A stretch of 64,000 nucleotides of DNA from DATMTS01 sp035564555 (GTDB taxonomy: Bacteria; Actinomycetota; Actinomycetes; Actinomycetales; Microbacteriaceae). Positions 1 through 7,698 of this stretch are shown here, in pieces. Under the pieces are notes generated by a model that was not told the DNA's origin, ran no database searches, and saw only the letters and a program-made list of their open reading frames with translations. Where the stretch lies: positions 31,512 to 95,511 of the forward strand of contig DATMTS010000027.1 in the NCBI GenBank assembly GCA_035564555.1. Direction: 5' to 3'. The position numbers and the translations under genes were made by a program. Position 1 is the first letter of the stretch. Every line of letters starts with the position of its first letter.

Positions 1-1
1 C

Positions 2-442
2 GCACTGCGGGAGCTGTTCGAGGCCGGCGTGGTGCGTCACGTGGGTATCTCGAACGTGAACGTCGAGCAGATCCGGCTCGCCCGGAAGGTGCTATCGCAC
101 GCTCTGGTTTCGGTGCAGAACCAGTTCTCTCCGGTCTACCGCTCCAGCGCGCCGGAACTCGAGCTGTGCATCGAGCTCGACCTCGCCTTCCTGCCGTGGA
201 GCCCGCTGGGCGGTATCGGCCGCGCCGGCAAGCTCGACTCCGCGGTCGCGGCATTCGGCGAGGTCGCCAGCGAGCTGGGCGCCAGCCCGCAACAGGTCGC
301 GCTGGCGTGGGAACTGAACCTGTCGCACCTGGTCGTGCCCATCCCGGGTGCCAGCCGGCCGGCCAGCATCATCGACTCGGCGAAGGCCACGGACCTCGAT
401 CTGTCACCCGAGACGATGGCGTACCTCAGCGCCGCGCGCTGA
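2..442 (+). CDS. aldo/keto reductase, C-terminal part (cut by window edge)
   Basis: The frame is open to the left edge, so this is the last ~146 residues of a longer protein; the ATG and GTG codons near 29 are internal. Family hallmarks are visible: VGISN (the strand leading to the cofactor site), VQNQFSP (NADPH contact region), PWSPLGG, and the phosphate-binding stretch VVPIPGASRP close to the C-terminus. It would be an NADPH-dependent oxidoreductase of the aldo/keto reductase superfamily with a TIM-barrel fold, acting in the cytoplasm. The catalytic Asp-Tyr-Lys-His tetrad lies in the missing N-terminal half and cannot be checked. The substrate is unknown. Confidence 0.85.
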   Translation, partial: ALRELFEAGVVRHVGISNVNVEQIRLARKVLSHALVSVQNQFSPVYRSSAPELELCIELDLAFLPWSPLGGIGRAGKLDSAVAAFGEVASELGASPQQVALAWELNLSHLVVPIPGASRPASIIDSAKATDLDLSPETMAYLSAAR

Positions 443-529
443 GGTATGCGCCGGCGCGCGCCGCCTTCTGCCTCGTTTCGGTGCGGGTGTCTTGCGCCTG
501 CGGTGTCTTGGGGCAGGCGCCGGTAGCTT

Positions 530-567
530 GTGCCGCGTGGCTCGTGCCGCGTGCCGCGTGCCGCGTG
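530..567. repeat. short tandem repeat, GTGCCGC heptamers
   Basis: Three head-to-tail copies of GTGCCGC lie at 544-564 with a fourth at 530-536. They sit between two genes, just past the stop codon of the small membrane protein. The reverse complement of the same heptamer forms a second array at 7426-7453, also next to a 62-nt hairpin repeat zone. Confidence 0.7.
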
Positions 568-573
568 ACTCGA

Positions 574-696
574 CTACGCGGCGACGAGGGTCCAGACGGC
601 GCCGATGACGGCGAGCACGGCGATGCCCACGCAGACCCAGACGATGACACCGGCGGCGCCCGTCTTGGCGGGAAAGGTCGGATGCAGATCGCTCAT
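574..696 (-). CDS. 40-aa single-span membrane protein, unknown function
   Basis: This is a very small protein starting MSDLHPTFPAK, followed by one hydrophobic helix of about 25 residues (GVIVWVCVGIAVLAVIGAVW) and a short tail. The start is the ATG at 696 with a GAAGG purine run just upstream; a longer in-frame reading is possible but has no such signal. Tiny one-helix proteins of this kind are common in actinobacteria. I recognise no family and assign no function. Codon use and the clean amphipathic/hydrophobic layout suggest a real gene. Confidence 0.6.
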   Translation of the reverse strand: MSDLHPTFPAKTGAAGVIVWVCVGIAVLAVIGAVWTLVAA

Positions 697-765
697 GCCT
701 TCACGATAGCGCCGCCAGCCGCCGACGCCACCAGCCGGCCGCCGTTGATCGCCGACGCCACCGTT

Positions 766-827
766 CGAACCACTTTTGTGCAATCGAACCGGGAATGTTT
801 CCGGTTCCGATGCACAAAAGTGGTTCG
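766..827. repeat. 62-nt palindromic hairpin repeat, copy 1
   Basis: The arms CGAACCACTTTTGTGCA and TGCACAAAAGTGGTTCG are perfect 17-bp complements. An inner stem GAACCGG/CCGGTTC encloses a small loop around AATG. Copies of exactly the same length and orientation lie at 1065-1126 and 7472-7533. It lies 70 bp upstream of the small membrane gene, too far away to be an obvious terminator, and there is no T-tract. Confidence 0.85.
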
Positions 828-900
828 GTTGCGACTCGGCCTTCGTTTGCGGGCCCTCGGGCGGTTTGCGACGAGCGCGATTTCCGCTGGTTCATGAGCC

Positions 901-978
901 GGCGCCCCTCGCCGCGTCGGCGGATCCGCGCCCCTCGCTACGCGGGCGGATCGGCGCCCCTCGCTGCGCGGGCGGATC
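901..978. repeat. three tandem 26-bp units
   Basis: Three consecutive 26-bp units start at 901, 927 and 953. Each has the form [GC]GCGCCCCTCGC followed by an 8-base variable part and GGCGGATC. The array sits between the two 62-nt hairpins. It is noncoding and its function is unknown. Confidence 0.75.
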
Positions 979-1064
979 ACACGATTGCTGCCGGGGCGGA
1001 TCGCGTGAATGCGCGACGTCGGGGCATCCGATCGGATCTCCGTGCCCAACGTTCGCCGGCCGAT

Positions 1065-1126
1065 CGAACCACATTCGTGTGACCGAACCGTGAATATTCC
1101 TGGTTCCGATGCGCAAAACGTGTTCG
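1065..1126. repeat. 62-nt palindromic hairpin repeat, copy 2
   Basis: Same length, orientation and layout as the copy at 766-827, beginning CGAACCAC and ending GTGTTCG. The arms are less perfect (CGAACCACATTCGTG against GCGCAAAACGTGTTCG), so this copy is partly decayed. The inner GAACC/GGTTC stem is kept. The flank after the element (GGTTGAGACCGGGCC) also resembles the flank of copy 1 (GGTTGCGACTCGGCC), so the duplicated unit may extend beyond 62 nt. Confidence 0.75.
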
Positions 1127-1179
1127 GTTGAGACCGGGCCCGTACCGATCAGCGCATGCGCGGAACGAGCCGGAGATGC

Positions 1180-1450
1180 CCGGATGCGTGGCCGAAGGCG
1201 CAGCCCGCGAGGCCCCGGGTGCCGGACCCGGATGCCCGGATGCCCGGGTGCCCGGGGCACGGACGTGCGGGGCACGGATGCGCGCCGCCCGGACGCCCGA
1301 ACGCCCGGATGCGCACGTCCAGACACGCGGATGCCTTGCCGCCCCCAAATGCCCGGACGCCCAGACACGCGGCGCCCCGCGGCGAGCGGATGCGCGCCGC
1401 CCGGACGCGCGGCGCCCAGACGCGCGGCGAGCGGACGCCATCATGCGGGC
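1180..1450. repeat. degenerate low-complexity GC repeat
   Basis: A run of overlapping imperfect words (CCGGATGC, CCCGGGTGCC, GCGCGCCGCCCGGACGC) that leaves every frame open. It is probably expanded simple sequence rather than a gene. It ends just before the 3' end of rsmI. Confidence 0.5.
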
Positions 1451-1467
1451 ATCCGCGGCGGGCGGGC

Positions 1468-2292
1468 CTATTCGCGGGCGCGTTCGGCGAGAGCCGCCTG
1501 GTAGAGGTCGCGTTTGGAGTGCCCGGTGGCTTCGGCGACGGATGCCGCGGCATCCTTGAGACGCTCGCCCGTTCCGGTCATCAGCAGCACCTCTTGGACG
1601 GCGGTCCCGAGGTCGACTCGGCGGGGCGCGGCTCCCGCGACCACCACGACGATCTCGCCGCGCACACCCTCATCGGACCAGGCGGCGAGCTCGGCAAGCG
1701 TGCCGCGGCGTACCTCCTCGTAGAGCTTGGTGAGCTCGCGACAGACCGCCGCACGGCGCGATGACCCGAATGCGTGCGCCATCGCGTGCAGCGACTCCGC
1801 GAGCCTGCTCGGCGCCTCGAAGAAGACCAGGGTGCGCTGGTCGTTCGCCACCCTCGCCAAGAAGGATGCGCGCTCCCCCGCCTTGCGCGGCGGGAACCCC
1901 TCGAATGCGAAGCGATCGGTCGGCAGCCCGGAGAGGGCGAGTGCCGTCAGCACCGCCGACGGACCCGGAATGGCCGTCACGACGACCCCGGCGGCCGCTG
2001 CAGCGGCGACCAGTTGGAATCCGGGGTCGGAGACCGTCGGCATCCCCGCATCGCTGATCACGAGAAGGTCGGCATCGCGCGCGAGTTCCACGAGTTCGGC
2101 CGCCCGGTCACGCTCGTTGTGCTCGTGCAGGCTGATCAGCTTCGGACGCGCGTCGACGTGCAGCCCGGCGAGCAGCCGTTGAGCGACACGGGTGTCCTCA
2201 GCGGCGACGACCGGCACGGTGCGCAGCGCCTCGATCAGCCGCGCTGACGCGTCGCCCAGATTGCCGATCGGCGTCGCCGCGAGGATGATCAT
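1468..2292 (-). CDS. rsmI: 16S rRNA (cytidine1402-2'-O)-methyltransferase
   Basis: The 274-aa protein matches RsmI, which methylates the ribose 2'-O of C1402 in the ribosomal P-site using S-adenosylmethionine. The tetrapyrrole-methylase-fold signatures are present: MIILAATPIGNLGDAS at the N-terminus, VVAAEDTR, ISLHEHNE, ISDAGMPTVSDPG, AIPGPSAVLTALALSGLP, FEGFPPRK and CRELTKLYEE. The ATG at 2292 is chosen because it begins exactly at the family's conserved N-terminus; longer in-frame starts are antisense to the next gene. It is divergent from the protein mannosyltransferase gene, an arrangement common in actinobacteria. Length is normal for the family. Confidence 0.95.
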   Translation of the reverse strand: MIILAATPIGNLGDASARLIEALRTVPVVAAEDTRVAQRLLAGLHVDARPKLISLHEHNERDRAAELVELARDADLLVISDAGMPTVSDPGFQLVAAAAAAGVVVTAIPGPSAVLTALALSGLPTDRFAFEGFPPRKAGERASFLARVANDQRTLVFFEAPSRLAESLHAMAHAFGSSRRAAVCRELTKLYEEVRRGTLAELAAWSDEGVRGEIVVVVAGAAPRRVDLGTAVQEVLLMTGTGERLKDAAASVAEATGHSKRDLYQAALAERARE

Positions 2293-2375
2293 GGCTCCCA
2301 GTGTGGCATCCGCCACCGGCCGGATGCCCCGCGGCTCTCTGCATCCGCATCGCCCGGCCCCGTTAGCATGGGCTG

Positions 2376-4070
2376 GTGACTGCGCCCCCCACCGGTATTG
2401 GCGAGGGCACGGGCACGGAACCGCCCGGGCCGCGGTTGAAGCCCGCTCGCGACCTCGATCATCGCCGGGGCAGCCGTGAACCGCATGATCCGGATGACCC
2501 GCGGGGCACAGGCATCGATGCCTGGTTCGCACAATTGCTGAGTACGCCGGGCCGCCTGCGTGCATGGTACTGGGGTGCGCCGGCGCTCGTCACCCTGATC
2601 GCCGCTCTCCTGCGGCTGGTCGATCTGGGGAACCCGCACGCGCTGGTCTTCGATGAGACCTTCTACGTGAAGGACTCCTGGACCCTCATGCACCTCGGCT
2701 ACGAGGCATCCTGGCCCGCGACCCCGGACCCGGGATTCAACGCCGGCCACGTCGACGCGTTTTCGAGCGACCCGGAGTTCGTCGCGCACCCACCGCTCGG
2801 CAAGTGGATCATGTCACTGGGTCTAGCGCTGTTCGGCGCCCAGAACAGCTTCGGGTGGCGATTCTCCACCGCGGTCGTCGGCGTGCTCGCCGTCGTGCTC
2901 GTGATGCTCATCGCGCGCCGGCTGTTCCGCGGTTCCACGCTGATCGCGGTGATCGCCGGAACGCTGATGGCCATCGACGGCAACGCGATCGTGATGAGCA
3001 GGGTCGCGCTGCTCGACGGCCTGGTGATGTTCGTCGCGCTGCTCGGCTTCGGCGCCGTGCTACTGGACCGCGACTGGCAGGAGCGTCGGCTCACCGCGTT
3101 GCTGGCCCGCAAACGCTCGGCAGGCGAGGCCGCCTACTGGGGGCCGGCCCTGTGGTGGCGTCCGTGGCTGATCACCGCTGGAGCATTGTTCGGGCTGGAT
3201 GCCGGCATCAAGTGGTCGGGCTTCTACTTCCTGGCATTCTTCGGCGGCTATGTCGTGATCGTCGACCTGGTGACGCGCAAGCGGGCCGGGGTGCCGTTCT
3301 GGTTCAGCTCCGGAATGCTGAAGCAGGCCCCCGTCACGTTCGTGCTCATGGTGCCGGTGGCCGTCGTGGCGTACGTCGCGACCTGGAGCGGCTGGTTGGT
3401 CACCCGGGACGGCTACTACCGGGATTGGGTGCAGTCCGCGGCCGGGCTGCGCTGGAGCGGTGCGCTGGCCTGGGTACCGGACTGGGCGCAGAATCTCTGG
3501 CACTACCAGTCGGAGATGTACAACTACAGCATCAACCTGCACGTCGCGCATCCTTATCAGTCGAATCCGCTGACCTGGCTGTTCATGATCCGTCCCACGA
3601 GCATGTACTACGTCGGCTCGAAGTTCGGAGAGAACGGCTGCACCTCGCCGGACGGCTGTTCGTCGGCCATCACCGACCTCGCGAATCCGATCATCTGGTG
3701 GGCCGCGGCGCTGGCCTGCCTGTATCTCGTCTACCGCTTGGCACGGTACCGCGAGTGGCAGATCGGGCTCATCCTCACCGGACTGGCCGCCGGCTACCTG
3801 CCGTGGATGCTGTACATCGATCGCACGATCTTCACCTTCTACTCGATCGCGTTCGAGCCGTATCTCATCCTCGGCCTCACGGCGGTCATCGCGCTCGTGC
3901 TCGGTTCGCGAACGGATGCCGCGTGGCGGCGCAAACGCGGGATCGCCCTGGTCGCGGTGTTCCTCGGGGTGGCCGTGGCCATCACGGTGTTCTTCCTGCC
4001 GCTGTGGACCGGGCAGCAGATCCCGTTCTGGTACTGGCAGCTGCACATGTGGCTGCCCAGCTGGATTTAG
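2376..4070 (+). CDS. pmt: polyprenol-phosphate-mannose:protein mannosyltransferase
   Basis: A 564-aa multi-spanning membrane enzyme of GT39 that transfers mannose from polyprenyl-phosphate-mannose to Ser/Thr of secreted proteins on the outer face of the membrane. The N-terminal ~70 residues are soluble and charged. The first luminal loop carries the catalytic acidic pair in VFDETFYVKDSW, and further family features include HPPLGKWIMSLG and GFYFLAFF. About ten hydrophobic helices follow, with the conserved PTSMYY segment in the middle loop and LPWMLYIDRTIFTFYSIAFEP near the end. The start is GTG at 2376, 83 bp from the divergent rsmI start, which leaves room for both promoters. It corresponds to the mycobacterial Rv1002c type. 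Confidence 0.93.
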   Translation: MTAPPTGIGEGTGTEPPGPRLKPARDLDHRRGSREPHDPDDPRGTGIDAWFAQLLSTPGRLRAWYWGAPALVTLIAALLRLVDLGNPHALVFDETFYVKDSWTLMHLGYEASWPATPDPGFNAGHVDAFSSDPEFVAHPPLGKWIMSLGLALFGAQNSFGWRFSTAVVGVLAVVLVMLIARRLFRGSTLIAVIAGTLMAIDGNAIVMSRVALLDGLVMFVALLGFGAVLLDRDWQERRLTALLARKRSAGEAAYWGPALWWRPWLITAGALFGLDAGIKWSGFYFLAFFGGYVVIVDLVTRKRAGVPFWFSSGMLKQAPVTFVLMVPVAVVAYVATWSGWLVTRDGYYRDWVQSAAGLRWSGALAWVPDWAQNLWHYQSEMYNYSINLHVAHPYQSNPLTWLFMIRPTSMYYVGSKFGENGCTSPDGCSSAITDLANPIIWWAAALACLYLVYRLARYREWQIGLILTGLAAGYLPWMLYIDRTIFTFYSIAFEPYLILGLTAVIALVLGSRTDAAWRRKRGIALVAVFLGVAVAITVFFLPLWTGQQIPFWYWQLHMWLPSWI

Positions 4071-4124
4071 GGCGCTCGGGCGCGATCCACGCAGAATGTC
4101 TTGGGGCGGTGGTAATCCTGAAGC

Positions 4125-5681
4125 ATGAACGCCGACCGCGAAGACTCCTTTTCGTCTCAACCGCTGCCCGGCAGCGAGCGGGGCCCGGCTCCGCAATCTC
4201 GACCGGGCGAGACGCCACCGCGCACCGATCGCGTGGAGGCGACGCTGATCCTGCGGCGCAAGCGGCCGGTTCCCGAGTCGACGTTCGCCGACCCCGTCTC
4301 GCGTGGCGAGTTCGATGAGTTGTACGGCGCCGACCCGGACGATGCGCGGGTGGTCGTCGACCAGATGAAGGCGCTCGGCTGTGACGTGCTCGAGGTCGAC
4401 CTCGGCCGGCGTCGCGTGCGCATCAGTGCGCCGTTGCAGACGATCGGCTCCGTCTTCAACACGAAGCTGGAGTGGGTGTCGAGCGTCGACCACGCCGGCA
4501 ACCGGGTGGAACACTGGCAGCGAACCGGCGCATTGAGCCTTCCCGGCCCGTTGCCTGAACGGGTCACGGCGGTGCTGGGCCTGGACGACCGGCCGCAGGC
4601 GCGCGCGCACTTCCGCGTCGTCAGTGCGCAAGCCGTCACGACCAGCTACACGCCGCCGCAACTCGGCACGATCTACGACTTTCCGGCGAACACCGATGGG
4701 TCGGGGCGAACCGTCGCGATCATCGAACTCGGCGGCGGTTTCGCACAGGCCGACCTCGACGCCTACTTCGCGGAGCTCGGGCTGCGCACTCCGAACGTGA
4801 CGGCCGTCGGCATCGATGGCGCGTCGAACCAGCCGGGCAGCGACCCGAACGGCGCCGACGGCGAGGTGCTGCTCGACATCGACGTGGTGGGGGGTCTGGC
4901 ACCCGCAGCCGACATCGTGGTGTATTTCGCACCGAACACCGACGCGGGCTTCGTCGACGCGATCAGCGCCGCCGCGCACGCCGACCCGACTCCGGATGCG
5001 ATAAGCATCAGCTGGGGGCAGAGCGAGGATCAATGGACCGCGCAGGCGCGCAGCGCGCTGGATGACGCTCTGGTCGACGCCGCGGCCCTCGGCGTGACGG
5101 TGACCGCCGCCGCAGGCGATGACGGCAGCACAGACCGTCAATCGGACGGCACGGCGCACGTCGACTTCCCTGCCTCGAGCCCGCACGCACTGGCCTGCGG
5201 TGGCACACGACTGCAGGCGGATCCCTCGACCGGGTCTGTGTCGAGCGAGACGGTGTGGAACGACGGCTCCGGCAACGGAGCGACCGGCGGCGGGGTCAGC
5301 GACGCTTACCCGCGCCCGAGCTGGCAGGGCTCTGCAGGCGTGACGGGCTCCGGACGGGGCGTGCCCGACGTCGCGGCGAACGCCGATCCGGAGACCGGCT
5401 ACCGGGTACGCGTTGACGGCGCAGACCTGGTGATCGGCGGCACCAGCGCCGTCGCCCCGCTCTGGGCGGCGCTCGTCGCCCGTCTCGTGCAGGCCGGCGG
5501 AAAGCGCGTCGGGCTCCTGCAACCCAAGCTGTACTCCGGAGTCGAGCCGGGCGCTCTGCAGCCCGGCTTCCGCGACATCACATCAGGAAGCAACGGGGCG
5601 TTCGCTGCCGGGCCGGGTTGGGATGCCTGCACGGGACTGGGCGTGCCGGTCGGAGCCGCCCTGCTGCCCGTCGTGAAGTAG
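4125..5681 (+). CDS. S53 (sedolisin/kumamolisin-type) serine-carboxyl peptidase
   Basis: The 518-aa protein has a propeptide domain (about residues 35-165, including VVDQMKALGCDVLEV and IGSVFNTKLEW) followed by a subtilisin-like catalytic domain. The S53 triad is visible: Glu247 and Asp251 in EVLLDID, and Ser441 in GGTSAVAPLW. The oxyanion-hole aspartate lies in AAGDDGS, and the C-terminal calcium loop has FRDITSG and GWDACTGLG. Kumamolisins are acid endopeptidases that cleave off their own propeptide. I see no signal peptide or membrane segment: the N-terminus is hydrophilic and rich in Ser, Pro and Arg. It follows pmt by 54 bp and may share its transcript. Confidence 0.9.
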   Translation: MNADREDSFSSQPLPGSERGPAPQSRPGETPPRTDRVEATLILRRKRPVPESTFADPVSRGEFDELYGADPDDARVVVDQMKALGCDVLEVDLGRRRVRISAPLQTIGSVFNTKLEWVSSVDHAGNRVEHWQRTGALSLPGPLPERVTAVLGLDDRPQARAHFRVVSAQAVTTSYTPPQLGTIYDFPANTDGSGRTVAIIELGGGFAQADLDAYFAELGLRTPNVTAVGIDGASNQPGSDPNGADGEVLLDIDVVGGLAPAADIVVYFAPNTDAGFVDAISAAAHADPTPDAISISWGQSEDQWTAQARSALDDALVDAAALGVTVTAAAGDDGSTDRQSDGTAHVDFPASSPHALACGGTRLQADPSTGSVSSETVWNDGSGNGATGGGVSDAYPRPSWQGSAGVTGSGRGVPDVAANADPETGYRVRVDGADLVIGGTSAVAPLWAALVARLVQAGGKRVGLLQPKLYSGVEPGALQPGFRDITSGSNGAFAAGPGWDACTGLGVPVGAALLPVVK

Positions 5682-5777
5682 CGACGACGGGCCCCATGCG
5701 ACGATTGAGCGGCGAGCGAAGACGAACGGGCGTGTCGAGACCCGCTGTGCGGCGGCATCCGTGCCGGGGGCGCCGGG

Positions 5778-7361
5778 TCAGAAGGCGACGGCTTGACCGT
5801 CTTTACGGTGATCGGACCCGGCGACGTAACCGCTCGGCAACGCTCGGATGAGCTGCGCTCCCCCGAATCCAGCGGCCTCGGACGGCGACGCGACGGTGAT
5901 CTGATGACCTCGAGCACGCAGTTCGGCGACCACCCCTGCATCGAATCCCGATTCGACGGCGACCGATCGGCCGGCATCCACCCGCCAGCGCGGGGCATCC
6001 GACGCCTCCTGCGGGTTCTGGTCGTGGTCGACCGTGCGCAGCGTCATCTGCACATGGCCTTGCGCCTGCATGGCGCCGCCCATCACGCCGAAACTCATCA
6101 GCGGAGCTCCGTCACGCATCAGGAAGCCCGGGATGATCGTGTTCAGGGGCCGTTTGCCCGGCGCGAGCGCATTCGGATGTCCCGCCTCGAGCACGAAACC
6201 GGAGCCGCGGTTCTGCATCGCGATGCCCGTGCCGGGAACGACGATTCCGGAGCCGAAACCGTAGTAGTTCGATTGGATGAGCGAGACCATCATCCCGGCG
6301 TCGTCGGCCGCGGTGACGTACACCGTGCCGCCGCGTCGCGGTGTGCCGAACACGGGTTCCCCTGCGTGATCCGGCTCGATGAGCGATGCGCGCTGTGCGA
6401 GGTAGTCGTCGTCGAGCAGGTCGCCGGGGCCGACCTCCATCCAGCCGGGGTCGGCGGCGTAGCGCGCGAGGTCGGCCAGCGCGAGCTTCATCGCCTCCAG
6501 CTGCACGTGCACCCGATCGGCGGAGTCGAGCGGTGCGGATGCCTCGGCCCGGTTGCGCAGGATGCCGAGCGCGATGAGCGCAGCGACGCCCTGCCCGTTG
6601 GGCGGCAGCTCGTGAAGCTGTGAGCCGTGGTACTCGGTCGCGATCGTGTCGACCCACTCGGATTCGTGCGCGGCGAGATCGTCGACCGTCATCGCGGCCC
6701 CGTGCCGGGCGGCATCCGCCGCGATCTCCTCGGCCAGCCGGCCGTGGTAGAAGCTCTCCCCGGCGGTCGCCGCGATCTCCTCGAGCGTCGACGCCTGGGC
6801 CGGATACGCGAACGATTCGCCGGCCCGAGGTGCGCGCCCGCCTGGCAGGAAGCCCTCGGCGAACGCATCGAAGCCGCCGAACACGCCGGCGGCCCTCGCC
6901 CAATGGTGGGCCGTGATCGGGCTCACCGGGAACCCGTGGCGCGCGTACCGCACCGCCGGCTCCGCCAGCCGGGTCAGGGGAAGCCGGGCGAAACGCTCGG
7001 CGAGCGCTGCCCAACCGGACACGGCGCCAGGGACGGTGACGGCATCCCAGCCGCGCAGCGGCATCTCGGTCAGACCGGCGTACCGCGCGAGGTCGAGCCC
7101 GGCGGGGCTTCGACCGCTCGCGTTGAGGCCGTGCAGACGCGCCCCGTCCCAGACGATCGCGAACAGGTCGCCACCGATGCCGTTGCTCGTAGGTTCGACG
7201 ACGGTGAGCGCGATCGCGGCGGCAAGCGCGGCATCCACGGCGTTGCCGCCGTCGGCCATCGCCTGCAGCCCGGCCTGAGCCGCCAGCGGCTGCGATGTCG
7301 CCACGACGTTGCCGCCCATCACCGGCATCCGCTGCGACGGATACGGAAACGAGTAGTCCAT
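5778..7361 (-). CDS. gamma-glutamyltransferase family protein (Ntn hydrolase)
   Basis: The 527-aa precursor has the GGT layout: an N-terminal large subunit with SQPLAAQAGLQAMADGGNAVDAALAAA and VEPTSNGIGGD, then the autoprocessing site before the nucleophile Thr in GGTVYVT. The small subunit has SGIVVPGTGIAMQNRG, PGKRPLNTIIPGFL and FGVMGGAMQAQGH. Relatives hydrolyse or transfer gamma-glutamyl groups, but many actinobacterial members are acylases or of unknown specificity. There is no signal peptide; the start MDYSFPYPSQRMP fits an intracellular protein. It reads towards the S53 gene and ends 96 bp from it. Longer in-frame starts run into the repeat zone and are rejected. Confidence 0.88.
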   Translation of the reverse strand: MDYSFPYPSQRMPVMGGNVVATSQPLAAQAGLQAMADGGNAVDAALAAAIALTVVEPTSNGIGGDLFAIVWDGARLHGLNASGRSPAGLDLARYAGLTEMPLRGWDAVTVPGAVSGWAALAERFARLPLTRLAEPAVRYARHGFPVSPITAHHWARAAGVFGGFDAFAEGFLPGGRAPRAGESFAYPAQASTLEEIAATAGESFYHGRLAEEIAADAARHGAAMTVDDLAAHESEWVDTIATEYHGSQLHELPPNGQGVAALIALGILRNRAEASAPLDSADRVHVQLEAMKLALADLARYAADPGWMEVGPGDLLDDDYLAQRASLIEPDHAGEPVFGTPRRGGTVYVTAADDAGMMVSLIQSNYYGFGSGIVVPGTGIAMQNRGSGFVLEAGHPNALAPGKRPLNTIIPGFLMRDGAPLMSFGVMGGAMQAQGHVQMTLRTVDHDQNPQEASDAPRWRVDAGRSVAVESGFDAGVVAELRARGHQITVASPSEAAGFGGAQLIRALPSGYVAGSDHRKDGQAVAF

Positions 7362-7425
7362 GTTCGGCAGTCTAAGTTTCTGCCGCACGCGCGGCGGGAT
7401 AAGGCAGGCGATCGCGGCGCGGCGC

Positions 7426-7453
7426 GCGGCACGCGGCACGCGGCACACGGCAC
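7426..7453. repeat. short tandem repeat, GCGGCAC heptamers
   Basis: Three perfect GCGGCAC units (7426-7446) and a fourth with one change (ACGGCAC). It is the reverse complement of the array at 530-567, and both arrays are in spacers that also carry 62-nt hairpins. Confidence 0.7.
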
Positions 7454-7471
7454 GCGATCGCGGCTCTCATC

Positions 7472-7533
7472 CGAACCGGTTTTGTCCATCGGAACGCAGA
7501 ATGTTTCCGGTTCGGATGGACAAAGCCGGTTCC
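7472..7533. repeat. 62-nt palindromic hairpin repeat, copy 3
   Basis: Same length and orientation as the copies at 766 and 1065, with the identical core GAATGTTTCCGGTTC. The outer arms differ from copy 1 in sequence but still pair with each other: AACCGGTTTTGTCCATC against GATGGACAAAGCCGGTT, with one mismatch. Changes on one arm are matched on the other, which suggests the fold is what selection preserves. Confidence 0.85.
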
Positions 7534-7698
7534 GATGGGAGAGGCGGGCGGTTCCGACGGAGAGGCGGGGGGGGTTCCGATGGAAGGCAGGCGGGCCGAC
7601 GGGAGGCGGGGGGCCGATGGTGCGGGCGAGGGGCGCACGGGTTGCGGTCTGTTACGCCGATGGGCGAGTAACCGGTGCCCGCCGGATACCGTGGAGCC

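Larger units (their letters stand above)
697..1467. other. gene-free, repeat-rich intergenic region
   Basis: About 770 bp without a convincing gene. It contains two 62-nt hairpin repeats (766-827 and 1065-1126), three 26-bp tandem units (901-978) and a long degenerate stretch rich in CCGGATGC, GCGCCGCCC and similar words (about 1180-1450). Open frames cross it in several phases, as expected for very GC-rich DNA, but none has a ribosome binding site or recognisable content. Confidence 0.75.
7362..7698. other. gene-free intergenic region with repeats
   Basis: This 337-bp spacer separates the divergent ggt-like and metY genes. It contains the GCGGCAC heptamer array, the third 62-nt hairpin, and then a purine-rich G-run section (about 7540-7640) made of imperfect GGAGGCGGG and TTCCGATGG words. 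I found no convincing riboswitch or SAM-responsive leader in front of metY. Confidence 0.6.

Noticed and set aside
3060..5522. 820-codon open frame on the minus strand
   Set aside because: It lies antisense to the mannosyltransferase and S53 peptidase genes, both of which have clear family motifs. Long antisense frames are expected at this G+C content, and its translation has low-complexity Arg/Gly/Asp composition.
7550..7698. SAM-type riboswitch in front of metY
   Set aside because: The leader is a G-run and simple-repeat section without the conserved helices of known SAM riboswitches.
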